Source: Oidiodendron maius Zn
Lineage: Eukaryota; Ascomycota; Leotiomycetes; Myxotrichaceae
Assembly (NCBI GenBank): GCA_000827325.1
Contig: KN832879.1
Span: 1,302,001-1,366,000 of the forward strand
Length of the DNA: 64,000 bases
Direction of reading: 5' to 3'
A model generated the notes under the pieces. That model saw nothing but the letters and a program-made list of their open reading frames with translations, was not told where the DNA came from and did not search any database. Both the position numbers and the translations under genes were made by a program. This document shows positions 10,024-21,704 of the stretch, piece by piece (within the stretch, counting starts at the first letter, position 1; the number at the start of each line of letters is the position of its first letter).

Positions 10024-11704
10024 TAATTCCAAAGTAGATATTTATATGACTTTATTAACCGAATCTCAAATGCCCGCACCAAACAAGTTGGTCTGCTGAC
10101 GGGCCAATGCATTCACACCGACGCGAGCATTGATTGTTTCTCGCCGGGTGGTATTTCCTGACCAATAAGTAGAAAGTTGTAAATTTCTCAGAGGTTTGCA
10201 AATCAGTAATGGCAGAACCAGACTTAGAGATAATGTACCACCAACAACTATTACCAAGCGGAATAGTGGTTCATCAATATCAGGAGATATATTTCGAAAT
10301 ACAGGGGACTTCACCAAGTATGACCTCCAAATATGGGTCCGGCGACCCTTTTCGCAGGTTCCGAGCTCGTGTCCGCCAGGACAGACTAGATTCTGTAACG
10401 CCCAAATATTAAAGCATCTTTAATCGGTTTGGTAAATAAAGGCTATCCTTAATATCTCAAATTCACCATTATTTGCTCCATAGGGCTAGGACAAAACAAA
10501 TTATGTACGAAATGAGGTATTTAATGATTATCCAATACAAAAGCTCCTTATCTATTCTAGAATATCCTAACAATGCTCTGCTGGCCCAGGAAACGGGCTA
10601 GGATATGTTCAGCTACGGTACCTGATGATCTAGGAACGTGATAGAAAGCACGATCTCTCATTCGCTCGCCGCAACAATGACAGCCCTTCCCGGCTTCTTG
10701 GCATTGAGCATCCATCTAAGCTGCCAAGATAAATCTACTGATCTACAATTAGATATACTGCGTCGATTCGAGTTTCCGACAACCTACATACAGGCCGCCT
10801 TCTATCCCACCTCTGCCTGGCGAATTATCATATTTAGAGAACGCCTGTGTTATTTATTTAAAGCCACAATGAGAGATAAGATCAACTGGGCTACCTTGGC
10901 CGACATAAAATATTCTTTCACGCTTAATGATAGAATGGTAGCATATTGTCCTGGTAGGAATTCAACGGAATGGCATCATTAGGGCTCATTTTATTGAAGG
11001 TGGGATGAAGATCCCAGCTGCTTTCCAGCCAACTGGGAGGAGAAACTCAAACAAGGCACCAGTTCTAGCTTCTGCAAGGAAGCATATACAAATGCAAGGG
11101 CATGGACTGGGAGTTAAAAGCTGCCAAGGGAGGAACAGCTATTGCTAATGGATGCGTAGATATTCTCGAGGCCTCTCTTCGAAGCATAAAGACTGGCCTC
11201 TACGCCCTGTTTATGAATTAAAGCGACATCTCCTCACATATCTATTCATCGAGCAATATCCAAGGACATTCTCGTAAATTTAAGATAACTCCAGCAGTAT
11301 TCGGACTCTTAACCTTTGTGGCTACAATTGAGGCGATCTCATCTAGTAGTCACAGCCCACATCCAGGTTCAGCAGCTTCCATAAAGAACCTGAAGGGATA
11401 GGATGAAGAATATTTATAATTTTACCACATCCCATTCTCTTTCTGGAGTTCCTATTTACTATATGACTATCTATATTTCTCACAAGGTTCTCCATCTAGG
11501 ACTGTATAGTTGTACTTTCACACGGGGTATGGGGTAGGATTTTAAGTAATATATGATAGATCTATGATAGATATAATTGGAGCTTGGCAATCGCATATTT
11601 GTGTGCCATATGTAGTAGGGCTGCTAGATTTTATAATCCATCAGAAGTCCCAATATTTAGCTACATAGTCCATACTACGTGTAACATCTAACTACAAGTA
11701 AAGC
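10024..11704. other. Intergenic, 1.7 kb, no recognised gene
   Basis: Several short frames occur on both strands, the longest 10638-10982 (+, 114 codons). None has recognisable motifs and neighbouring frames are closed. I see nothing I can annotate. Confidence 0.4.
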
Positions 11705-14557
11705 TTAGAAAGAAATATCGATCTTAACTACTTCTGAGCTGAGGGGAACATACCAACCACCCCTCTCCTGGCTGAGACCGGAAGTTACCATTTTAATAGT
11801 TCCAGTGCTACCAACTTGCACGACTTTCCCCACCCGCAGAATTGTATAATCCGCAATAGCTGCAGAGGGAATCGCCGGTATGCGTTCTGCAATACTGACA
11901 GTTATCTGATTCGTGTTCGGGTCCACCACTAGCACTTCAATACTCCCTGAATCAACGGTGACTAGAATTCCATACTGAGCCAGATAGATTTTCCTCCTAA
12001 CAGCATCTCGAGGGGATACTTCAATACTTCCATTGGCGTTAACCAGCACATTGCCACCAAATGCTACAGTCCCGAGTTCATCTGTCGTAACAATGTAGGT
12101 GCCCGCACCCATAACTAGGCCAGAGAAATTAGGACCATAATCTCCACTATACGCATCCCACGCCAGAGTATCAGGCCATGAATGGAAAGATGCGGAGGCA
12201 AATCCCTCTTCATCAATATTTGAGAGAGGGCCAGAATTTCCACCGTAGCCAACTCGGAGGAGATAGATGTCTGTGGGATTGTGCTGGAACCAGTCTAGCA
12301 TTGGAAGAGCGTTAAGACCGGAGCCATAGTGGTGGATTTGGCGCTCAATTCGCATCAATTTACCTCCATAGCTTTAATTGGATTTAGCTTTGAGGAAGCA
12401 GGAAGGTAAACGAGAGACTAGTGGCAGGGCAGAGGACTCACACGTTATCCCAATAGCGTCTGGCGTTACCGTTCCATCCCCAGTGATTTGCTGTTGGCAT
12501 ATAACCTAAAATACTATTGATTGTCTTGGTAACTGTGTCCGTGTAATTGAAATACCTGGATGTGATTAGTTATTTGTTCATATACTTGAAAAACAAACCT
12601 CTCACTTAGACCAATAGTATACCCCCTCCTGAGCAGTTGAATCCCATGCCTGCTCACTTCCAAAAGGCACGGCAGCAGCGTTCCAAATATCAGCGCGCAC
12701 TTTCATCTGTGATTCCAGTGAAGCCGCTTCACTGGTGTAACCTTCCCGTTGAAGATCGAGCAGAAGTTGGCCAACAACAGTCTCGCCCATCAATCCCACA
12801 TCGGCATAGCCTACAATAAAATTTCCGTTAGAATCAGTTGCTGTACAATATAGTATTGTCTTATATGATTGCATCAAATACCAATCCCACGTCTGCTTCG
12901 TGGTTATGGATGAGTAATATCGTGCAACTCTGTATAAGGCCCAATATGCTGCAGTGACGTGGACATAGTCGTAGGCACGATCTGTCAAATACGCATCCTG
13001 CTTATCCCAACTCCACCAATTGCCCCATGTTATTGACGCATTATAAGCATAATTTGGAAGCGCAGCTGGGTCGTAATAAAATATACTCTTGCGAACAGAA
13101 TAATCCTCAAGTTGAAGCGTTTTGAAGAGAACAGTATCTATGAACTCATCGAGGGTAGCTACCTCGTCTGCGTTTGGCTGTGCAGCCTGCTTCATTGCTG
13201 CAGCAAGCCATGAGCCAGCACCTGCTTCGTCACTTAAACCCGCAATCCACACTCGCTGTTCTTGCAAGACCGGCTGGTTTATAGATCGATCGTAAGAAAT
13301 GATGGACAAAGCTCGTCCAAATGGATCCGATGTGTCGGTAAAGACCTGAGAGGTAGTTAAGAAGTTTCCAAGGCTTGCAATTGTTTGCGGAGCAGATTTT
13401 GTAATGTAGTAATGAACAGTCTGCAACGATCCATCCGTGTAGCGAATCGAAGCCCTGACTCGACCCCAAACTGATGCGGATGGTTGGAGCGAATATACCA
13501 AGCCAGAATCTGTGGAATGATTTGATACCGACGTTATCGTAAAAGCATCTATTGGATCGAATGTGATCGACGAGACAGATTCTGCATAGTAGAGATATAG
13601 CTTCGCATCCATGTCTTGTGGGATAATGAAACCAGGAACTCCAACAGCTGATGGAATGCCTGTTGCTGACACAGCATTATCGATATCTCGAACGTCAGAA
13701 GCCAGAGAAAATTTAAGACCGAACGTTAGTGATTCTCCAGGTTGTAGAGTTTTAGAATTTGGAGCGTTCCATGGTTGGACGTCACTCCACTCGTTTTCCG
13801 CGTATGCCGCTGTCAGCACCTCCCATGAGTAGAATCCTTCAAATGTCTGGCTCTGGTATGCAAGTATGGAGCTACCATCCTCTGTAAGAAATCTCCAGGC
13901 CTCAAACGGCGTGGATCCTATTGGGGTGATAAGTAGTACTGGTCCGGTACCGTTGAGAGCAGTAACACGAACAAATCCCCCATCCATGCCTATATTTGGG
14001 TCTGTTAGAGAACATACATCCTCTGTATTATCCCGATTTGTGAAGATGCTATTGAATTCCATCGGGAATCCAAAACTGCCGAGTTCGACAGATGAAGACC
14101 GGATGTTTTTAATTTCAACTGACAGAGTCAATGCCCCAGAGGCATCTGTTCCCCACTGTCGCGTGATATTAAATGGAATTGATCTGGAGAAAGTTGGTGC
14201 TATATTTGCTGCGGCCAATCCACCAGAGTTTGCTATTGCCGTAACTGGGTGTCTGGCAGAAGCTGTGTTACCGTCGGTCCAAGCTGTGCCTCCGCTGTTT
14301 CTATAGCGAAATGTAATGTCGCCGACATGGTAGTTTCCATTGTCGCAGCGGAGGTACAGATAATCAAATGGCGAGAAGTCGAAGCTGGAGAGCGATTTCG
14401 GCCGCAGCGATGCAAGTGTCTGAGAGTCCTTTACGAGCTCAACATAGAAGAGATCTGTCTCGAGAGTGAGGTATCCATGTCCAATCCCAAGTGTGTCATT
14501 CTGGGCGGATACTATCAGAGACAACTGAGATAGGAAGATAATTATCGAAACAAACAT
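11705..14557 (-). CDS. Secreted DUF5695-type protein, six-hairpin glycosidase-like (910 aa, 3 exons)
   Basis: Exons are 14557-12606, 12555-12442 and 12371-11705. Both introns have GT..AG ends and phases agree, giving 910 aa. Residues 1-18 are a clear signal peptide (MFVSIIIFLSQLSLIVSA), so the protein is secreted. The N-terminal half is beta-rich; the second half has aromatic helical segments such as ITWGNWWSWDK, AYWALYRVARYYS and, across the second intron, RRYWDNVYGG then RQIHHYGSGLNA. This layout fits the fungal DUF5695 family, thought to have an (alpha/alpha)6 glycosidase-like barrel. The substrate is unknown. Potential N-glycosylation sites are frequent. Splicing restores the conserved junction exactly, which supports the model. 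The family name is from memory of its overall look; a related glycoside hydrolase family is possible. Confidence 0.7.
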
Positions 14558-15641
14558 GGTGAGGGCATGTAATGATAACGAGATATGATTATTTCAGGAT
14601 AATCTTTCCTCAGAGAGATTTATGAAGAGCATATTTATCCGCAAAACATACAACCATAGAGGCTTCCCTTTTCATAGACAAATGTTGTAGTGCGTTATTT
14701 ATAGTTGTTTCACTTATGGGCTCAAAGATAATACGCCACTTAATAATGATCCGACAGTAAGTAGTCAGGATGCGCATGGGTGCATGTTCTGAAGGCACTC
14801 GAGCATCTACGCATGTTCAGTTGAAATAAAAAGCCAACCTAGAGAGATACGCAGAAAAAGTCGTACCATATGCTCCTTCTGCTGTTTGGCGCGCATATAG
14901 AATTTGCGGGGAACAGTGAGGTCACCCATCGATCATAACCCTAATGGGAGGGTTCTCACCTTCCTTAATAGTTTTAAGTATGCAATTCGGGATAATATTA
15001 AACCACGCTCTATAGTAATTAAGTAGGAGCAAGTTACACGGTTGTAGGCTAAAAGGCTATGACTGAAATACAAATGCATCGGGGAGCCTCGAATATATTG
15101 CGCTATTCCACGAATGAGATTCTCAATCTAATTTTCCGAAAATGGGGTTGCGGGTGAGGGTGGTGTGAATCTGCACGAATCTGGTATTCAAAAATTGGGG
15201 TGTAGCTCCAGCGACGATTTATCTCTATGCTATTTACAATAATAGAAAGCTAAATTAAATTTGGAGCTACAGTAGGATGCGAAACCAGCTTCAGTCTAAC
15301 TCTATATGATTTTAGAATTGACACACAAATTTTTATCACGCTAGTACAAATACAGAGAGGCTAAAATGAGATGGCTTGGCGCAATGGCACGTGAGAAGTA
15401 CATAGGTAGCTAAGTCAAAGCCGGTACGGACCGGTCCTCGGTTTAGATCGGCATTTCCAACAGTCCTCGTTGCAGAAGCTTCCATAACCTCGCGGACACA
15501 GTATTCTGAATTGAATCTCTTCTCTGTACTGTATGGTTTCATACATTCTAATGTCCTGATATAGTAGCCGATAGCTAAGTCAGTCAGTTTGCCTGTCAAT
15601 TATTACTGTACGCCACTCGAGAACCTTAGGGTGCAGTTCAT
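14558..15641. other. Intergenic between DUF5695 gene and MITE
   Basis: About 1.1 kb that includes the promoter side of the DUF5695-type gene. No coding content recognised. Confidence 0.45.
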
Positions 15642-15771
15642 TTAATTAACGGCGATTTACTAATACCCCCACTACACTGTCCGAAATTACTGAGACCCCC
15701 CTCACAGTCTAATTAATTACCAAAACCCCCCTCTATATCATTTTAAACACACAACCGGGTCATCCTAGTAT
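15642..15771 (+). repeat. MITE left inverted repeat
   Basis: About 129 bp pairing with 16174-16302. G/A differences such as CCAAAACC against CCGAGACC look like transition damage on one arm. Confidence 0.85.
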
Positions 15772-16173
15772 ATATAGGTACGTCCTAATTGCCCTTTCGA
15801 CTAGTTTGATCGTAAGTAGCTCTTTATTACCACGCGATGCGACGACTATTTACTTCACACTTTTCAGGGACAATCACCACTACCACCACTACAACCTCGA
15901 TCAGTCCTTTAATAATGATAATGATATAAGTATGAGTATATAGCTTGAATAGCAAGGAGTTTATAGTGTTCAAGAGATTCAGGGAGGTTAGGATCAGGGA
16001 TGTCAGGATCAGAGGGTTCAGGACTGTCATTATCTATTAAGACAGTGTAGGCCTACAGCAAAAGTAGCCGGACTTAGCTAAATAGTAATAATCTAATAGC
16101 AGTACTATAGGATAGCTTAATTTTAATAATTAATATGACAAGGTACCTTTAAAGATATAGAAACTACTTATAC

Positions 16174-16302
16174 ATACTAGGATGACCTGGTTGTGTGTCT
16201 AAAATGATATAGAGGGGGTCTCGGTAATTAATTAGACTGTGAGGGGGGTCTCAGTAATTTCGGACAGTGTAGTGGGGGTATTAGTAAATCGCCGTTAATT
16301 AA
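16174..16302 (-). repeat. MITE right inverted repeat
   Basis: Reverse-complement partner of 15642-15771. Confidence 0.85.
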
Positions 16303-16556
16303 AATCTGTCTGATACCAGCTACAATACTGTACTGTACGCTCTAGCAATTTGTCTAAATACTCCTTGACCTTACACCATCTAACTGTGCTCGGAAGAAGT
16401 GTAAAAGATTTAATCGGATTTTGTTGATCGCTCTTGATTTCAAAGCTGCTCAATTTCTAATTAAGCATTTATCCATAAGCTATAAATCGACTGGCTTGAA
16501 GATTATAAATTGAAACTATTCATTATGGAGGCGGGCGGGGAGGAGGCTGAGAGACT

Positions 16557-19500
16557 TTATAATGCAAATTCCATGACTAAAACCTGGCCTGAATTGTACC
16601 CAAAGGCCACGATACAGCCATGAACAGCTACAACTCGTGGTCGATATGCAGAAGGGAGCCAAAGAATATTTTCTCCTCCCCAACTCACCCAAAGCTGTCC
16701 AACAAATGGAGACAGTGAAGGACTCGCTCGGGGAAACATCTCGGTATTTAATAGTCCTCGATCAGTTATAAGAACTGTCCCATCAATAGAGAACGAAATG
16801 TTCTGAACAATAGAGTCAATTTTGAGCGTCTGCAGCAGCGCGCCCGAGCTGGTGTCCCACAGCTTGATCTTGTCAAATGATGCCGATACCAGCGTCGTAC
16901 CGTTAGGTGAGAAGGCCACAGCCTGGACCCTACTTGAATGGCCCTCGAGCGTCTGTAGTACTGTACCCGAGCTGGCATCCCACAACTTGACTGTATGGTC
17001 GTCTGATGCCGACACTAGCGTTGTGCCATCAGGTGAGAAGGCTACAGCCTGGACTATATTTGTATGGCCCTCGAGCGTGTGCAGCACTGCACCCGAGCTG
17101 GTGTCCCACAGCTTGACTGTCTGGTCTTCTGATGCTGATGCCAGCGTCATGCTGTCAGGTGAGAAGGCCACAGCCTCGATACTACTCGTATGGCTCTTGA
17201 GTATCTGTAGCACCACGCCTGAGCCGGCGTCCCACAGCTTGACCCAGTAGTCTAATGATAGCAACGCCAGCGTCATGCTGTCGGGTGAGAAGGCTATAGC
17301 CAGGACCCTATTAAAATAGCTGTCGAGCGTCTGTAGTACTGCGCCTGAGCTGGCATCCCACAACTTGACTGTCTGGTCGTCTGATGCTGATGCTAGCATC
17401 ATGCTGTTAGGTGAGAAGGCCACTATATCGACCCCACTTGAATGGCCCTCGAGCGTCTGTAGTACTGCGCCTGAGCCAGCATCCCACAGCTTGACTGTAT
17501 GGTCGTCTGAAATCGACGCCAGCGTCGTGCCGTTAGGTGAGAAGGCCACGGCCTGGACTATATCTGCATGGCCGTTGAGCGTTTGCAGCACCATACCCGA
17601 ACTGGTGTCCCACAGCTTGACCGTCTTGTCCCATGATACCGACACCAGTATCGTGCTGTCAGGTGAGAAGGCCACGGCGTTGACCCCACTTGAATGGCCC
17701 TCAAGCGTCTGCAGTACTGCACCCGAGCTGGCGTCCCACAGCTTGACCGTGCTGTCCCATGATGCTGTTGCTAGTGTCGTGCTATCAGGTGAGAAGGCCA
17801 CGGCGTTGACCCCACTTGAATGGCCCTTAAGCGTCTGAAGTACTGCACCCGAGCTGGTGTCCCACAGCTTGACTGTCTTGTCAAATGATGCCGACACCAG
17901 CGTTGTACCGTTGGGTGAGAAGGCCACAGCCTGGACACCACTTGAATGGCCCTCGAGCGTCTGCAGTACTGTACCCGAGCTGGTGTCCCACAGCTTGACC
18001 GTGTGGTCTTCTGATACCGATACCAGTGTTGTACCGTCAGGTGAGAAGGCTACTGCCTGGACTATATTTGTATGGCCCTCAAGCGTCTGCAGTACTGCAC
18101 CCGAGCTGGTGTCCCACAGCTTGACTGTATAGTCTTCTGATGCTGATACTAGCATCGTGCCGTCAGGTGAGAAGGCTACAGCCTGGACCCCACTCGAATG
18201 GCCCTCGAGCGTCTGCTGTACTGCACCTGAGCTGGTGTCCCACAGCTTAACTGTGTGGTCTTCTGATGCCGATACTAGCGTCGTGCCGTCAGGTGAGAAG
18301 GCTACAGCCTGGACCCCACCCAAATGACCGTCGAGCGTCTGCTGTACTGCACCCGAGCTGGCGTCCCACAGCTTGACCGTGTTATCCCATGATGCCGACG
18401 CCAGCGTCGAGCCGTCAGGTGAGAAGGCCACGGCCTGGACCCCACTCAAATGGCCCTCGAGCGTCTGCAACAATGCATCCCAAGTACTTTGGACATCCGG
18501 CAACTTTCGTACCCAGCTAGGTATACAATAGCTAAACTGCTTTCTTATTATACTTGTTTTCGGTGTGAATATAAGGGCACTGCAGTATATCTGGAGGGGA
18601 GCCTGCTCAATCGCTGACCGGAAATAGAGAACGAACCGCTTTGTGTCGTGGATAAATTTAGAAAGACTAGGACAAGTAGCAGACTAACTAAGGGTTAGTG
18701 ATGATTATTGCCATGCTAGAAAGAGACTAACAGAAGCAGACGAGTCTAATGAAGCGACTGCATATATTCCTTCTGAAACCTTCCCCATCCATGCAAGAGC
18801 CTCAAGCCAGTGAAGGAGGTGCTCTTGTAAGAACTGGTGTACTTGGCCATTATCACGGAGCTGAGCCCGGCCCTGTAGAAGGTGCTGGCTCCAATACAGG
18901 CATGCATACTGGAGCTCTAGTGGGAGACATTGTTCTAGTTGGCTGTTTGTAACATCCGTTAGAAGTGTACCCGGTGCATGTAGGCCACATATATCCTGCT
19001 TTAGAGAAGTAGACATTAGTTTTATACAGTCGTTAGTTAAGGAACAGTGTGTTTGCTGCCTATCGACCCAGAAGTTGGGATCTTTACACCTCTCCTTATC
19101 AAGGAGGAAGTCTCGAAATGATGGGTGGTGGAGGCGAAGGGGCTGAGTCAGATCCTCTGGAACATCTATAATAGAGTGCAGATCCTCTACTGTCTGATTG
19201 ATGTCTTCACTTGGGATATTGAGTAACTTACTGAAAGAATATACAGGAAGAGTCGAGAATAGAACGATAATAGGTCCAAGAAGCTGTCTTAGTATATAGT
19301 ATAATTCTTCTTTCTCCTCGTCTGTGCATTCCATAGGAATAGATTGCCTTAGGACTGTCGTATAGATCTTGTTGAGGTGCTTCTCTGGGGCTGTTATAGC
19401 GCTGCCACTGCTTTGGACTACCACGTCAAGTCTTTTGGTTGCAAGCCGTTTTCCTTCACGGATGAATCGACGGGCAGTTGCAGCCCAGATAAACAGTCCG

Positions 19501-21120
19501 CTCGCGGCCTGGACTAAACGTCTAATAACCTCCTCCCCTGGCCAGGCTGTGCCTAGAGAACGTTCTTCCCCAATGAGTTTAAGGTTATATTCGAGGAATG
19601 TAGTGATGTCATGGTCAACAGTCGATGGTGATATGTTATGAAGCACGAAGTCATAATGATCCATAGCCGGCACCTGACTGAACCCGTGTCGAATTGGGAT
19701 TTCAGGTCTGCTCGTCAGCAATAGTCGTATCCGTACCCTCTCTAACAATCGAACCTCGGACAACAGATGTAAGATGATCCGGATATTATTTTCATCGTCA
19801 CACTCATCAAGCGCATCAACTACAACAACGTATAATGGCTGGCAGCTGTTGTTATCAAGCTTTGCAAGTGGGCGTAGCACGAGCTCGTGCCACTGGTCGC
19901 GGAGAGATTGGCTTGCATTGTGGCGGTTCTCCATAACTGCATCGTTAATATACTGGTATAGAGCCGGTATACTAGTTGCAAGCTGTACAGCTATACTCGT
20001 TGCGAACTTGCTAGCGTGGCTAACGTCTCCACTACCCCGTGAGAAAAAGAAGCTAGCTCCAAGACACTTCTTGTCAAAGTAATGCCGTGCAACAGTGCGC
20101 GCAATCGTAGACTTCCCCGTGCCAGCTAAGCCGTTTAACCAGAATATTGCCGCCCCATCTCGTCTATCAGCCCAGTTGTATATGTCTTGAAGGAGGTCGA
20201 CACGGGTATCAGGGAGGCAAATCGGCTCATGTTGCTTTGCGTACGAATTGAAAGGCGCTTCGGCGGCGTACGGTAGTCCGAGTGGGCGGGCTAGTGATCC
20301 ACAATCTATTAGCAAGACGTTTCTACTTTGCAGTAAATCAAGAATGGGGTATCGCTTTATGCTTACGATCTTGTGTAGGACGTGAGTTCTTATCGATCTC
20401 CTCTCGAAGCCGCTTAAATGCCTTGGCCGACCCCTCGCCATAGATAAGCGGCATAGAGATATCAAATATACCTAACAAAGAATAAGCTCTATCCTCTTCA
20501 CGCTTAGTCTGACGAGTCTTCGCCCATTGCATCCGCTCGTCAATGCTGAATTCAGATAGAGATCTGCCTTGAAGAGCCGTACAAGCGATTCCTGTTATCT
20601 CGAGGAGTAGTATCTCTAGCGATTTCTTATCGCCAAGCCGCTCTCTGTCTGAGCAGAAGAATTCAACGGAGGACGGGGCAAGAAGCTCCTGAAGTGTCCA
20701 GCCACGGGTAAACCATCGGCTCGTACGAAAAGCTGGCTCCCACGACTGCAGGGCCGGGTTGACCTGGTCGTGATTGTTTGTGGAAACGTCTGACAAGTAC
20801 ACATAGCATTTCGTCGCATCGCGGTACCAGCGAAACATGGAGTTGATAGCCTCTGAAAGCTCGGTATTGTTCGATTTGTCGATACAGCAGGTATCTACCC
20901 AGAAGTGCTGAAGACCATCGTGAGCAGCACGCTCTGCGCAGAAGCGGAGCTTTTTGTATCCCGACTTGGTCTTCCTCGGTCCAATGATCAAGTCTCTAAA
21001 GTTGACCTCTTCATGATCCTCTGCCCATGTATGCGAGAGAATAGCGTACCTAGGGATATTGCCAACTAGGTCGTCGGTCAGGCTGAACTCACCGTTCTCA
21101 TCGACTTGCAGGAGACGCAT
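16557..21120 (-). CDS. HET-NACHT-WD40 protein (HET-E/HNWD type NLR), 1,484 aa, 3 exons, intact
   Basis: Exons 21120-20367, 20305-18732 and 18683-16557 are joined by introns of 61 and 48 nt with agreeing phases. Residues 1-250 are a HET domain starting MRLLQ, with YAILSHTW, FWVDTCCIDKSN, FTRGWTLQELLAP and MPLIYGEGSAKAFKRLREEI. Then comes a NACHT NTPase with Walker A GLAGTGKST (about 309-317) and Walker B VVVVDALDECD (about 409-420). From about residue 847 there are 13 WD40 repeats of 42 aa plus one degenerate unit. This is the architecture of the Podospora HET-E/HET-D/HET-R proteins, in which the WD40 repeats recognise a partner and the HET domain triggers cell death on incompatibility. ATG 21120 matches the usual start; an open 69-codon extension upstream is untypical and left out. 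All signature residues are present, so the gene looks functional. Confidence 0.92.
16839..18473 (-). repeat. 13 tandem 126-bp WD40 repeat units
   Basis: Each unit encodes 42 residues of the form LQTLEGHxxxVxAVAFSPDG then TxLxSxSxDxTVKLWDxSSG. The 13th lacks one codon (DKIKLWD). The units are highly alike at DNA level. Differences concentrate just after EGH, around SxSxD and at the Asp/Asn-Gly or Asp-Ser turn. Units 4-5 and 12-13 resemble each other more than their neighbours, suggesting a duplicated or converted block. Confidence 0.9.
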
Positions 21121-21704
21121 CTTCGAGCGCGAAAAATATGCGGACCGCGCGCATAGAATTAACAAGGCGAAAGCATTAGAGCTAGAATGTAAAGGATGAA
21201 GATTGTCAAGCAGAGAGAGGGCACGACATTGAGGCTGATTATCGAGTGGAGGATTGGAGCTTGTGGCTTGTCGCCGCGGTCCGTACCGACTTTGTCTTAC
21301 TGTAGCTACTTCTGTGTACTTTCTCACGTGCGGGGCGACGTGATGACTTGTTTGACACTAACTATATTGGTATTAGCGCAGTGAAAATTATGGGCCAATC
21401 TTAAAAACATAATCGTCGGCTCGCTTCGACAGCCTCCTACGTCGCATTCGCTCCTGGTCACAGTCTTTAAGCTTATAATGGCACAGTTTGGGAAGCAATA
21501 TTAATCAGAAAATATGTCTAAGACATTTTTCTAAACAATGCTAGGGCTGACCATGGGGTTTTTTGAAGGCTATATCTAGCTAACAAGAGTGCTTAATTGG
21601 ATTGAATTGAAATGATATACAAGAAATTCGACACAGGACACAGAAAAGGGATAGAAAATAGCCATGGCCAAATATAGTTTTCTTCAACTTCTTATATTAC
21701 TGCT
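21121..21704. other. Upstream region of the HET-NACHT-WD40 gene
   Basis: It separates the start of the HET gene from the 3' end of the CE2-like esterase. Both genes are on the minus strand. No other gene seen. Confidence 0.5.

Larger units (their letters stand above)
15642..16302. mobile_element. MITE-like element, 661 bp with ~129-bp inverted repeats
   Basis: Inverted repeats 15642-15771 and 16174-16302 are almost identical. They begin TTAATTAACGGCGATTTACT and differ by a few G/A transitions and one indel. Each arm has three C-runs (CCCCC or CCCCCC) about 40 bp apart, so the arms are G-rich on one strand. The ends read TTAA|TTAACGGCG on both sides, compatible with a TTAA target duplication as in piggyBac-type elements; a TA duplication cannot be excluded. 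The ~400-bp centre has no meaningful reading frame, so this is non-autonomous. Confidence 0.8.

Noticed and set aside
10638-10982. A 114-aa gene
   Set aside because: No recognisable motif, no supporting exons, and neighbouring frames are closed on both sides.
12637-14533. Several plus-strand open frames
   Set aside because: They lie antisense to the DUF5695-type gene, which has a signal peptide, conserved segments and exact splicing; the plus-strand frames have no motifs.
15642-16302. Non-coding RNA or CRISPR-like array in the MITE
   Set aside because: There is one pair of long inverted repeats, not a series of direct repeats with spacers, and the genome is fungal.
16822-18132. Plus-strand repetitive frames with units like SVCSTAPELVSHSLTVWSSD
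   Set aside because: These are the antisense reading of the WD40 tandem repeats; the periodicity comes from the 126-bp units.
20338-21327. HET domain and NACHT domain as two separate genes
   Set aside because: A 61-nt intron with consensus ends and correct phase joins them, and the NACHT and WD40 parts join likewise, giving the known HET-E order.
21121-21327. Longer N-terminus for the HET-NACHT-WD40 protein
   Set aside because: The extra 69 residues are low-complexity and basic; family members start at MRLL followed by the HET core, as at 21120.
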